From assembly GCA_024694625.1 (NCBI GenBank), contig JAILJP010000061.1:1-48682 (forward strand): a stretch of 48,682 bases of DNA. Reading direction: 5' to 3'. A program made the translations under genes and the position numbers. Source of the stretch: Lachnospiraceae bacterium (GTDB lineage Bacteria; Bacillota; Clostridia; Lachnospirales; Lachnospiraceae). Positions 1-8,325 of the stretch are shown here, one piece after another (position 1 is the stretch's first letter; every line of letters begins with the position of its first letter). The notes under the pieces are model-generated. The model saw only the letters and a list, made by a program, of their open reading frames with translations. It had not been told where the DNA came from and made no database searches.

Positions 1-2085
1 ATAGATTCTGCAGATAAAGATGCTGGTAAGGTATTAGTGCAAAATTCTTATCAAAATGGTTCCACTGCTCAAAGTACGTGTGAAAATTATGTTAAAGGAA
101 GTAATCCAAAGTTCATACTTTCCTCTAATTTGCCGAAAGCAAAAACATCATCTGCAGACGCCTCCGAAGTAAACGCGACTTATAGTAGTGCAAACACTTA
201 TCATGATGCGGTACTCCGTGCAGGACAGGGATTACAGAATACTACTTCTGAGACAAATAACCCTGAAATTATGAATAAGGAATTCACCAACGGTGCGGAA
301 GGTACCTTAGTATTGTCTTGTTATTTGGATGTTACATATGATTTATCTAAGGTAGAAGAAATAACGGGATTAAGTGCGAGTACATATGCTGCTAATGGAA
401 TTGTTGATAATAATTATAATCGTAATATTTGGAAAGAAGGATTTACTACTTCGGATTCAGAGTTTAACAATTATTCCAATAACAATGATTACGAAGTAAA
501 ACTATCTTCTTCCAATATAGAATTAGATACGACACATGGCTCTTCAAACAATCTTTCAGATATTATTAGTGAAGTAAATGATGGAGCTGATATTATTGAT
601 TTGTTAGTTGTAGGGAAAACCTATTCTTCAGGCAATTCGAAAGCTACGGAAGGCGCGGATTCCTATACTTTCTTAGGATGGTGTTTACAGGAGGACGGTA
701 GTGGCTATATTTACAGTTCGCCTACTTCATTTCCTATTGGAAACAGTTATAAATGGTATCCGATATTTGATGTAGCGTATTCGTTAGAATACAATTCTAA
801 CTATGCCACACCAAATCGTTCAGATTTAGGGGGAGAAATGCACTATGACTCTTATGATAACGGCAGCAGTGTAGAGAGAACTACTTTGTCAACTTCTACT
901 AAGGATATGACTTCGATTGCAGAAGACACTTTCTTTAAAGTAAGTTCAAAAGATGAGACGACACATTTGTACGCTACATCTGAAGTGCTTGGAAATTGTG
1001 GACCAAATTTGGATATTCCAAATTATTGGGAGAAGAAAATAGAGACTACCCATAAGAATATCTATACGGAATTAGATGAAGACTATACGTATTGGTATAA
1101 GTTTATTGGTTGGTCTTTGAATCAAAACTCCAATTTTACAGATATATTTAACAGTGATCATACGAAGAAAGTTTATACGACTTCTGATGTAGAAAACTTC
1201 ATTAGTCCGAAGATTTCATATGTAGAAAACAATTTTATTGTGAATAATGCAGATCGTTTAAGCAGATTGAAATTTTTAGAGAATCATTCTGATTTCATCA
1301 AGGTAAAAGAAGTCGATAACCAGTCTCTTTTATATGTGACCATGTATGCAATCTGGGACGAATATCCTGAAATATTTGCGAAGGACTTTACGTTGATGTC
1401 AAATGATGCAGCACTTACCAATGCTGATACATTTAAACAGGCGGTCATTGATAATTATATTACAGCTACAGATTATGAATTAAATTATAAGAGTGATGAG
1501 CATCTAATAGTTACAGTTGAAAACCTGGATTATGATGCAATAAAATCCATTGGTCATGGCGGAGATGACGTTGGAACGGTATCTGTTACGGTTAAAGTAG
1601 TAGATGAGGTTGGAAATGCATCTTATGATACATGTGATGTGACTATTATCTCAAGTACAGGAATGACTTCACCTTCCGATGGGGAAAATGCTTCTTTATA
1701 TGTTCGATTTGTAGATGAAGAGAACTGGTTAAAGAATGATTTTTGGAATATTATTTTTGCCAATGGTACGAAATCAATCAAAGACTTTGGCGATACGGAT
1801 CGTCAACAAATAGCAAAAATGGAGCAAATATGTGATGCCTATGAATTGTGGCTAAGTCAAACTGGATTAAGTTTGGAGGTTGAAAGAATATTAGAAGGCA
1901 CAATCTCTGTTGAAGCAATGAATGCTTTGAGGGATTTAGGTACTTCTAAATCTAATATACAAAGAACAATGGAAAATAATTCAAATGATGGTGCTATGGA
2001 TCCTTACTCAAAATGGTATCTGAATCCTCAACTGGTATTGGAGATTAATGAATCATTTGATGGCATTGTTTCAAATCCTCAATAA
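1..2085 (+). CDS. C-terminal part of a large secreted InlB/Listeria-type repeat protein (5' end outside window)
   Basis: The frame is open from base 1 with no convincing start: the first possible codon is a GTG at 37 with no ribosome site. I therefore read this as the 3' end of a longer gene, with 694 residues visible. The protein is rich in Asn, Ser, Thr and Tyr and contains two FLGW/FIGW motifs, each followed by a Tyr/Trp-rich strand ending near YPIF or YAIWDEYP. That pattern is seen in InlB B-repeat and related beta-grasp repeats of Gram-positive surface proteins. A stretch around residues 520-555 (VTVKVVDEVGNAS) resembles a bacterial Ig-like or cadherin-like strand pair. No LPXTG sorting signal or membrane anchor is present at the C-terminus, so any cell-surface attachment must lie upstream. 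The role is unknown; adhesion is a guess. Confidence 0.7.
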   Translation: MDSADKDAGKVLVQNSYQNGSTAQSTCENYVKGSNPKFILSSNLPKAKTSSADASEVNATYSSANTYHDAVLRAGQGLQNTTSETNNPEIMNKEFTNGAEGTLVLSCYLDVTYDLSKVEEITGLSASTYAANGIVDNNYNRNIWKEGFTTSDSEFNNYSNNNDYEVKLSSSNIELDTTHGSSNNLSDIISEVNDGADIIDLLVVGKTYSSGNSKATEGADSYTFLGWCLQEDGSGYIYSSPTSFPIGNSYKWYPIFDVAYSLEYNSNYATPNRSDLGGEMHYDSYDNGSSVERTTLSTSTKDMTSIAEDTFFKVSSKDETTHLYATSEVLGNCGPNLDIPNYWEKKIETTHKNIYTELDEDYTYWYKFIGWSLNQNSNFTDIFNSDHTKKVYTTSDVENFISPKISYVENNFIVNNADRLSRLKFLENHSDFIKVKEVDNQSLLYVTMYAIWDEYPEIFAKDFTLMSNDAALTNADTFKQAVIDNYITATDYELNYKSDEHLIVTVENLDYDAIKSIGHGGDDVGTVSVTVKVVDEVGNASYDTCDVTIISSTGMTSPSDGENASLYVRFVDEENWLKNDFWNIIFANGTKSIKDFGDTDRQQIAKMEQICDAYELWLSQTGLSLEVERILEGTISVEAMNALRDLGTSKSNIQRTMENNSNDGAMDPYSKWYLNPQLVLEINESFDGIVSNPQ

Positions 2086-2155
2086 ATCACTGTTTTATGG
2101 CTACATTGATGATTAAGACTGAATGTGCCAGCTTTTTATAAAGAAGTATTCATGC

Positions 2156-2193
2156 AAAAAGCCTGCGTCATACTATATGACGCAGGCTTTATT
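2156..2193. terminator. Bidirectional intrinsic terminator
   Basis: A perfect 11-bp inverted repeat (GCCTGCGTCAT, 2161-2171, with 2177-2187) and a 5-nt loop is flanked by A's on the left and T's on the right. It lies between two convergent genes and can terminate both. Confidence 0.9.
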
Positions 2194-2212
2194 TCTATTT
2201 CATATAAATTTG

Positions 2213-3811
2213 TTATCCGGCATACATAATACCATCCAGCAAATCTTCTTCGCTGATTCCGTTGATGGTTCGTCCGAGGTCGTCGTCGATTTCGAATTGT
2301 ACGCCAACAAAGGTGCCGTCTTCTTTTTCAAAGATAACGGTGTCGGTTCCGTTGGTACGGTAAAAGGTCAGTTTTTCTCCGGCACTAATGGTACTTTCTT
2401 TTTTTAGCTCATTGGTATTGATATCTACTTCAAAACCTTGGAAGTCTTTTTTGACGGTTAGGGTTCTTCCGTTTCTAATAAAGTAATAATCGGAATCGGA
2501 TACCGGCATTCCGTCGCTATCCAAGGTATAGGTTTTGATACCGTCATAGGTACTAATGGCATCTAAGTGGCTAGAAAGAATAAAGCCGGTGGGAGATACC
2601 AAGGGGTAATATTGCCAAATGCCATCTTCCTCGTCTTCGGATTCCACATAAAGGGAAGGTTCAGCAACATTCAAACCGCCCACTTTTTGAATCTTTCCAT
2701 CGTTGAGTGAAACCACATCCAAACTTGTAAAATCATTGTCACCATGTAAAAAGATGAAAAGATAGATTTTATCGTCTTTCGTATGAATGGCTTTTATATC
2801 TGTGGTGTAGAAGTATGCTTCCAAGTCGTAGGATGCATCATCATAGACGATCGTAGCAGAAGAACACATGGAGTCTTCGTAGTTTTCAGTAATGGAAAGA
2901 TGCTCCTGTGTATTGTCTCCGTTTAAATCGATGTAGTAATCATTTCCGGAGTAAAGATTCAACACATAGGCTCCGGTGGCAGCGGTGTAATCACCGGTAA
3001 AGAGCTCTTCGTGTTCTGCAAAGGAAATCAGAACATTTTGAGAACCTTCTGCGTAACTGGCCAATTCATAAGGGTTGAAGATGAACATAACACCTTTTGC
3101 ATTCATATACCAACTAAACTGGTAGGTGTCAGGGTCATCAATATAAGACTGTAGCGTCTGATCCAAATCAAAGAATTCTACGTCGGGGTAATTCGTTTCC
3201 AAAGAGTTTTTTAGTACAGGAATGATATCGTCTACGGAAGTAAATATATCGGAAAGCTCCAACTGCTTTCCGGTCTGGGTATCAAAGGTGTATCCCGTCG
3301 TACCATAAGAGCCGTGGGCGCCGCCGGTGAAGGTATCGGTACTTTGACTGATGGAGAAAACAGATTCGTCAGCCCGTTCTACACTTAAAGAAGAATCGTC
3401 ATTGTAATACATGCCGTCGTCCAAATAACCTTCTTCGTAATCCGTGGTAGCATACTCTACATTGGATTCAAAGTTGTCCTTTTGGCTTGCCAGCATGGTA
3501 TCGGATAAACTGTTTAGGGCACTGTCTAAAGCAGAGTAGTATTGAGCAGATTCCTCATCCAAAGAAATGGTATCGTAGGAACTTTCTACCAAGAATTCCA
3601 CACCATCATCTTTTGTTTTTGAACAAGTATTTTTTGTGATGATGGGTTGAATAGCAATAAATCCTTCAGAGGTTTCTTCCTCTGTGGTTTCGGTAGTTTC
3701 TTCCGTTTGCGTATTGGAATCGCTTTCGCCGGTTGTATCAGTTTTTTTACAACCGCAAATGCAAAGACCAAAGCAAAGGGCAAGGGTAATTGCTAATTTA
3801 AATTTTTTCAT
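2213..3811 (-). CDS. RsiV/PdaC-like (DUF4163 + DUF3298) lipoprotein
   Basis: A 532-residue exported lipoprotein. The N-terminus has a Lys-rich start, a hydrophobic segment and a lipobox ending I-C-G-C, followed by a Thr/Glu-rich linker. Residues ~60-160 fit the PdaC/DUF4163 fold. The sequence TGGAHGSYGTTGYTFD near 165, followed by the segment to ~270, is typical of the DUF3298/RsiV C-terminal domain. In B. subtilis these two domains occur in the anti-sigma factor RsiV (lysozyme sensing) and the deacetylase PdaC. The C-terminal half carries a D-rich DLNGDNTQE motif like a calcium-binding or VCBS repeat, plus beta-rich sequence. There is no cytoplasmic anti-sigma domain and no sigma factor next to it, so a cell-envelope sensor or ligand-binding role is only inferred. 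A GGAGG site precedes the ATG. Confidence 0.75.
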   Translation of the reverse strand: MKKFKLAITLALCFGLCICGCKKTDTTGESDSNTQTEETTETTEEETSEGFIAIQPIITKNTCSKTKDDGVEFLVESSYDTISLDEESAQYYSALDSALNSLSDTMLASQKDNFESNVEYATTDYEEGYLDDGMYYNDDSSLSVERADESVFSISQSTDTFTGGAHGSYGTTGYTFDTQTGKQLELSDIFTSVDDIIPVLKNSLETNYPDVEFFDLDQTLQSYIDDPDTYQFSWYMNAKGVMFIFNPYELASYAEGSQNVLISFAEHEELFTGDYTAATGAYVLNLYSGNDYYIDLNGDNTQEHLSITENYEDSMCSSATIVYDDASYDLEAYFYTTDIKAIHTKDDKIYLFIFLHGDNDFTSLDVVSLNDGKIQKVGGLNVAEPSLYVESEDEEDGIWQYYPLVSPTGFILSSHLDAISTYDGIKTYTLDSDGMPVSDSDYYFIRNGRTLTVKKDFQGFEVDINTNELKKESTISAGEKLTFYRTNGTDTVIFEKEDGTFVGVQFEIDDDLGRTINGISEEDLLDGIMYAG

Positions 3812-3893
3812 ATGATTCCTCCAATAATTGAACCAAAATCCTCTTATATGATAATAAAACGAAAAATAAAAAAAAGAAATAGCAGAATTAACC

Positions 3894-3922
3894 TTGTTTT
3901 TTAAAAAAGAGTGTGCTATTCT
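3894..3922 (+). promoter_or_regulatory. Predicted sigma-A promoter of the aldolase gene
   Basis: TTGTTT (3894-3899), a 17-bp spacer and TATTCT (3917-3922) lie 74 bp ahead of the start codon. Confidence 0.5.
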
Positions 3923-3931
3923 AAACCCGTT

Positions 3932-3964
3932 GTACTTTAGCGCTTTAAAGCGACGAACAAGTAC
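3932..3964. promoter_or_regulatory. Nested inverted repeat in the aldolase leader
   Basis: A perfect 12-bp palindrome, CGCTTTAAAGCG (3941-3952), is nested inside outer arms GTACTT (3932-3937) and AAGTAC (3959-3964). It sits just after the predicted transcription start. It could be an operator for a dimeric regulator or an mRNA hairpin; sequence alone does not decide. Confidence 0.4.
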
Positions 3965-3996
3965 GGATAACTGTATTGATTAGGAGATGACATATA

Positions 3997-4974
3997 ATGA
4001 AAGAAGTAGCAAAGCTTTTAGGATTCAGAGAAAGCATCAAAGTAGTAGATGCAACTTTAAGAGACGGAGGCTTGGTTAATGATTTTTATTTCACCGACGA
4101 GTTTGTAAAGAAATTATATGAGACCAATATCAAAGCCGGTGTGGATTATATGGAATTGGGATATAAAGCATCCAAGGAATTGTTTGACGTAGACAAATTC
4201 GGAAAGTGGAAGTTCTGCGATGATGAAGCAATTTTGGATGTTATCGGTGATAATTCTGAGAAGAAAATTAAATTGGCTGCTATGGCAGACGTGGGACGTT
4301 GTGACTACAAAAACGATATTAAAAATAGAACAGAGAGTCCCTTGGATTTGATTCGTGTGGCATGCTATGTGCATCAGATTCCCGCAGCCATCGATATGAT
4401 TGAAGATGCAAAGAACAAAGGCTATGAAGTAAGCTGTAATATTATGGCGATTTCCACTGCTCAGGATGCAGATGTAAAAGCAGCTTTGGACATGATTGGA
4501 CAGTCTCCGGCAGATTGTATTTACATTGTAGATAGTTTTGGTTCCTTATATCCGGAACAGATGGCACGTATTGTAGATGTATATATGAATACCGCTGAAA
4601 AATACGGAAAGAAGTTGGGAATCCATGCCCATGACAATCAAAAACTTGCGTTTGCCAACACGATTGAAGCTGTTGGTGATGGTGTGGATTGGTTGGATGC
4701 CACTTACGCCAGCATGGGACGTGGCGCAGGAAACTGCTCTATGGAAAACTTACTTGGATTCTTAAGAAATCCCAAGTACAATCTCTATCCTGTAATTAAA
4801 TTCATCGAAGAGGAGATGGTTCCTTTAAAGGAATCCGGCTTACAGTGGGGATATGATATTCAGTATTTGATGACCGGTATTTTTAACCAGCATCCTCGTA
4901 CTGCAATTGCCTTCACCAAAGACAAGCGCAAGGATTATACTGAATACTACAAAGAGCTTACCGCTCAGGAATAA
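3997..4974 (+). CDS. DRE-TIM metallolyase, 4-hydroxy-2-oxovalerate aldolase-like
   Basis: A 325-residue TIM-barrel protein of the HMGL-like superfamily. The divalent-metal and catalytic motif D-A-T-L-R-D-G-G lies at residues ~18-25. The second metal motif, G-I-H-A-H-D-N, lies near residue 211. Relatives include 4-hydroxy-2-oxovalerate aldolase, HMG-CoA lyase, isopropylmalate synthase and homocitrate synthase. The short length, without a regulatory or communication domain, fits an aldolase rather than a LeuA-type synthase. No acetaldehyde dehydrogenase (the DmpF partner) or meta-cleavage pathway gene is nearby, so the substrate is unknown. It is monocistronic, between its own promoter and a strong terminator. 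The start is set by AGGAGATG ahead of the ATG. Confidence 0.8.
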   Translation: MKEVAKLLGFRESIKVVDATLRDGGLVNDFYFTDEFVKKLYETNIKAGVDYMELGYKASKELFDVDKFGKWKFCDDEAILDVIGDNSEKKIKLAAMADVGRCDYKNDIKNRTESPLDLIRVACYVHQIPAAIDMIEDAKNKGYEVSCNIMAISTAQDADVKAALDMIGQSPADCIYIVDSFGSLYPEQMARIVDVYMNTAEKYGKKLGIHAHDNQKLAFANTIEAVGDGVDWLDATYASMGRGAGNCSMENLLGFLRNPKYNLYPVIKFIEEEMVPLKESGLQWGYDIQYLMTGIFNQHPRTAIAFTKDKRKDYTEYYKELTAQE

Positions 4975-5011
4975 CTTTCGACAGTAACGTTTTTTACATA
5001 ACATACTTTGC

Positions 5012-5058
5012 AAAAAGGCTTTTCGCTTGATGAAAAACATCGGGTGGAGGGCTTTTTT
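5012..5058 (+). terminator. Intrinsic terminator with a long GU-rich stem
   Basis: A 21-bp stem (5012-5032 with 5038-5058) surrounds a short A-rich loop. Every position pairs in RNA when G-U wobbles are allowed, and the 3' arm ends in a T run. The minus-strand RNA would pair poorly, so this is a one-way terminator for the aldolase gene. Confidence 0.8.
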
Positions 5059-5184
5059 ATATGTAAACATATACAAATTAATAAGAAAAGTATGCAACGA
5101 ACGTGGTGTAATTCTCTTTATAAAATATGTGTGGTGAAAAGTGCACAAAAAAGGAAACTAATTTTTAAATATATTTAACAGTTA

Positions 5185-5213
5185 TATACAAAGGTGTAAT
5201 TTTCTGTTACAAT
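5185..5213 (+). promoter_or_regulatory. Predicted promoter of the iron-sulfur flavoprotein gene
   Basis: TATACA (5185-5190), a 17-bp spacer and TACAAT (5208-5213). The expected start of transcription, near 5220, coincides with the first base of the hairpin described next. Confidence 0.45.
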
Positions 5214-5219
5214 AAAATC

Positions 5220-5274
5220 CGAGAGAACCGTCCCGGGGGGATACCTGGGTGGAAATCGGGGGAAAATTCTCTCG
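5220..5274 (+). promoter_or_regulatory. G-rich structured 5' leader (candidate mRNA stabiliser or riboswitch-like element)
   Basis: Outer arms CGAGAGAA (5220-5227) and TTCTCTCG (5267-5274) form a perfect 8-bp stem. They enclose a second stem, CCCGGG (5232-5237) with CCTGGG (5244-5249, one G-U pair), and a purine-rich strand with further G runs (5251-5266). The local G density is striking in an AT-rich intergenic region. The ribosome site AGGAGGA lies at 5300-5306, outside the structure. I do not recognise it as a known riboswitch class. A 5' stabilising hairpin, a protein-binding leader or a G-quadruplex are alternatives. Confidence 0.5.
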
Positions 5275-5309
5275 TATATAGAAAAGTATAAGTAATTTAG
5301 GAGGAAAAC

Positions 5310-8153
5310 ATGGCTAAGGATTTGGTTAGAAACTTAAGACCAATGGATATGTCAAAGGGCGATCCCATGATTAACGAGTGGGATTACTGGCAGGATCCCA
5401 ACTATGTTGCGGACGATCCGGAAAAAGAAAAGCTGGTACTTCAGCTTGCTACCCGTATTACCGATCGTTACGTGAAAAAATTTACAGGAAAGATTAATAA
5501 TCGTGACCCTGAGTACTGGTTACTGGATCACGTTTTAACAAAGGAACAGGTGAAGTTTTTATTGACTTCCTTTGAAAAGACACGTGTACCTTATACCATT
5601 CCTCAGTTAGCTGAGAAGAATGGTTTATCAGTAGAAGAGACTACTGAAATTGTTCATAAGATGCGTTACTTAGGTATTATCGAGCAGACACGTTCTTCCA
5701 GAGACCCGGAGAATTTTGAGTATCGTTATGAGCTCCCGATTTTTGTTCCCGGTTCAGCAGAGTTTATGATGATGCAGGATTCTGTTACAGATGAACATCC
5801 TGAGATGGCAACATTTTTCAACCTTATGACTCAGTTGCCCTTAGGTGGTATTACTCAGATGGTACCTCCCGGAGGAAGTGGTATCGGTATGCATACCATT
5901 CCTGTTGAAAAGGCAATCGAACTTGAAAATCAGTCCGTACCTGTAGAGCATTTGTCTCGTTGGATTGATATGTATGACAAGTATGGTATTTCCGAATGTT
6001 CCTGCCGTAAGCAGCAGACCATGCGTGGCGAAGGTAGTGGACAGATTCGTGGTGATTACTGTATCGGTATGGGCGATATGGCTGAATACATGGATGACAG
6101 AGGAATTGGTCACTATGTAACCAAAGAAGAAGTTTATGAAATCTTGGAAAGAGCTGAGCGTCATGGATACGTTCACCAGATTACCAATATCGATGGTGAA
6201 GGCAAAATCGTTGCTATTTGTAACTGTGCTGCAGGTGTTTGTAATGCACTTCGTACTTCACAGCTTTACAATACTCCAAATATGTCAGCTTCTGCATATC
6301 GTGCACACGTTGAAAAAGAAAAATGTGTTGCCTGCGGTAAGTGTGTAGAGATTTGTCCTGTTGGTGCTGCTAAGCTTGGTCAGAAGCTTTGCAAGAAGGA
6401 TGGTTCTGAGGTGAAATATCCTAAGTCAGAACTTCCCAACGCACGTAAGTGGGGTCCTGATAAATGGAATTACAACTATCGTGATGATGCAAAGATCAAT
6501 TGTTACGATACAGGTACAGCTCCTTGTAAGACAGCTTGTCCCGTACACCTTGCTATTCAGGGTTACATCAAGATGGCTGCTGAAGGAAGATTTGAAGATG
6601 CATTGAAGTTAATCAAACAGGACAACCCCTTCCCTATGGTTTGTGGTGCTGTATGTAACCGTCGATGCGAAGATGCTTGTACCCGTGGTACCATCGATCA
6701 GCCTCTTGCTATTGATGAAATTAAGAAGTTTATCGCTTCTTTGGATTTGAAGAAAGAAGATCGTTACGTTCCTCTTTGTGAGAAACATGACGGAGGATTC
6801 TGGTCAGATGACTACAAGGTAGCCGTTATTGGTGCCGGTCCTGCCGGATTGTCTTGTGCATACTTCTTGAGATTAGACGGATATCCCGTTACTGTATTCG
6901 AGAAAGAAAGCCGACCCGGTGGTATGCTTATGAACGGTATTCCTTCTTACAGATTGGAAAAAGATATTATTGATGCTGAAATCGACGTTATGCGTCAGAT
7001 GGGCATTGAAATCAAATGTGGTGTAAATGTTGGTGAAGATGTTACCATCCAGAGCCTTCGTGAACAGGGATATAAGGCCTTCTTTATTGCAGTTGGATGC
7101 CAGGGCGGAAGACTTGCAGGAGTTCCCGGTGAAGATGCCGATGGTGTACAGACCGGTGTTGACTTCCTTCGTAAAGTAAACCTTGATCATACTATTCACT
7201 TAAGTGGTGATACTGTTGTTGTCGGTGGTGGTAACGTAGCAATCGACGTAGCAGGAACTGCTCTTCGTGCCGGATCTTCAAAGGTTACCATGCTTTGTCT
7301 TGAGTCTCCTGAAGAAATGCCTGCAGCAAAAGATGAAGTTGCAGAAGCAAAAGAAGACGGTATCGAAATTAAGAATGGCTGGGGCCCGAAAGAAATCTTG
7401 GTTGAAAACGGAAAGGTTGCAGGAATTGTATTTAAGAAGTGTACTTCCGTATTTGATGAGAATCACAGATTCGCTCCTAAGTATGATGAATCTGAGACCA
7501 TTACCATTCCTTGTGAAAATGTTCTTCTTTCCATTGGTCAGTCCATCCAGTGGGGCAACTTGTTAGAAGGCACAAAGGTTGAGCTTCGTCCTAACGGAGG
7601 AATCATCGCAGATCCTCTTACCAGACAGACAGCAGAACCTGATATCTTCGCAGGTGGTGATGTATTTACAGGACCTAGATTTGCAATTGACGCTATTGCA
7701 GGTGGACGTGAAGGTGCGGTTTCTATCAACCGTTTCGTTCATCCCGGAAACCGTTTGGATCTTGCCCGTGACAGACGTGAGTTTATCGAATTGGATAAGG
7801 ATGATATCTTGGTTGAGTCCTTCGACAATGCAGCTCGTCAGATTCCCGGAAAGAAAGCCGGCGTTGCAAAGGAAACCTTCGAAGATTTACGTCTTTGCCT
7901 CACAGAAGAGCAGGTTAAGATTGAAGCAAACCGTTGCTTAGGCTGTGGTGCTACTACAGTAGATGAAAATCGTTGTATCGGTTGTGGTCTTTGTACAACC
8001 AAGTGTGAATTCGATGCAATTCACCTTCACAGAGATCATCCGGATGCTTCTAACATGTGTAGAGCAGAGGATAAGTTCGGTAAGATTGCACCTTACGTAT
8101 TAAAACGTGGTGGAAAGATTATCGGAAATGCTCTTACAGGATACAAGAAATAA
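5310..8153 (+). CDS. Large multidomain 4Fe-4S / GltD-like FAD- and NAD(P)-dependent oxidoreductase
   Basis: 947 residues. Residues ~75-130 look like a winged-helix fold. A Cys cluster follows (C230, C232, C251, C304, C306, C311), then a ferredoxin motif CVACGKCVEICP at 339-350. Residues ~398-480 form the GltD-type Fe-S helical domain (CPV...CGAVCNRRCEDAC). Residue 503 onward has an FAD Rossmann motif (VAVIGAGPAGLSCA), and a second dinucleotide fold (VVVGGGNVAIDVAG) follows. A C-terminal ferredoxin-like motif, RCIGCGLCTTKCEFDAI, lies near 890. This is the core of glutamate synthase small subunit and NfnB-type enzymes, with extra electron-transfer clusters at both ends. A cytoplasmic role moving electrons between NAD(P)H and ferredoxin or another donor is likely; the exact partner is unknown. 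It is a single-gene unit with its own promoter, structured leader and terminator. Confidence 0.8.
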   Translation: MAKDLVRNLRPMDMSKGDPMINEWDYWQDPNYVADDPEKEKLVLQLATRITDRYVKKFTGKINNRDPEYWLLDHVLTKEQVKFLLTSFEKTRVPYTIPQLAEKNGLSVEETTEIVHKMRYLGIIEQTRSSRDPENFEYRYELPIFVPGSAEFMMMQDSVTDEHPEMATFFNLMTQLPLGGITQMVPPGGSGIGMHTIPVEKAIELENQSVPVEHLSRWIDMYDKYGISECSCRKQQTMRGEGSGQIRGDYCIGMGDMAEYMDDRGIGHYVTKEEVYEILERAERHGYVHQITNIDGEGKIVAICNCAAGVCNALRTSQLYNTPNMSASAYRAHVEKEKCVACGKCVEICPVGAAKLGQKLCKKDGSEVKYPKSELPNARKWGPDKWNYNYRDDAKINCYDTGTAPCKTACPVHLAIQGYIKMAAEGRFEDALKLIKQDNPFPMVCGAVCNRRCEDACTRGTIDQPLAIDEIKKFIASLDLKKEDRYVPLCEKHDGGFWSDDYKVAVIGAGPAGLSCAYFLRLDGYPVTVFEKESRPGGMLMNGIPSYRLEKDIIDAEIDVMRQMGIEIKCGVNVGEDVTIQSLREQGYKAFFIAVGCQGGRLAGVPGEDADGVQTGVDFLRKVNLDHTIHLSGDTVVVGGGNVAIDVAGTALRAGSSKVTMLCLESPEEMPAAKDEVAEAKEDGIEIKNGWGPKEILVENGKVAGIVFKKCTSVFDENHRFAPKYDESETITIPCENVLLSIGQSIQWGNLLEGTKVELRPNGGIIADPLTRQTAEPDIFAGGDVFTGPRFAIDAIAGGREGAVSINRFVHPGNRLDLARDRREFIELDKDDILVESFDNAARQIPGKKAGVAKETFEDLRLCLTEEQVKIEANRCLGCGATTVDENRCIGCGLCTTKCEFDAIHLHRDHPDASNMCRAEDKFGKIAPYVLKRGGKIIGNALTGYKK

Positions 8154-8170
8154 TATTTCTGAAAACACTC

Positions 8171-8210
8171 AAAAGACAGTGGTATTTATCTGATACCGCT
8201 GTCTTTTTTT
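8171..8210 (+). terminator. Intrinsic terminator after the flavoprotein gene
   Basis: The stem AAGACAGTGGTAT pairs with ATACCGCTGTCTT across a 7-nt loop, with one G-U pair, followed by a run of T's. It separates the flavoprotein gene from the cyclase operon. Confidence 0.9.
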
Positions 8211-8325
8211 GATGTTGTTAAAGATTTTTAATAAACATTCAAAATAAACAGATAATATGGTAAAATTAAAAAAAGTATACTTTAAAATAGTGAATTGACT
8301 ACTTTTTTAGGAAAGAAGGACGAAA

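Noticed and set aside
2123-2407. 94-codon plus-strand ORF over the terminator and the end of the lipoprotein gene
   Set aside because: It lies antisense to a well-supported gene, spans a terminator and has no ribosome site or protein features.
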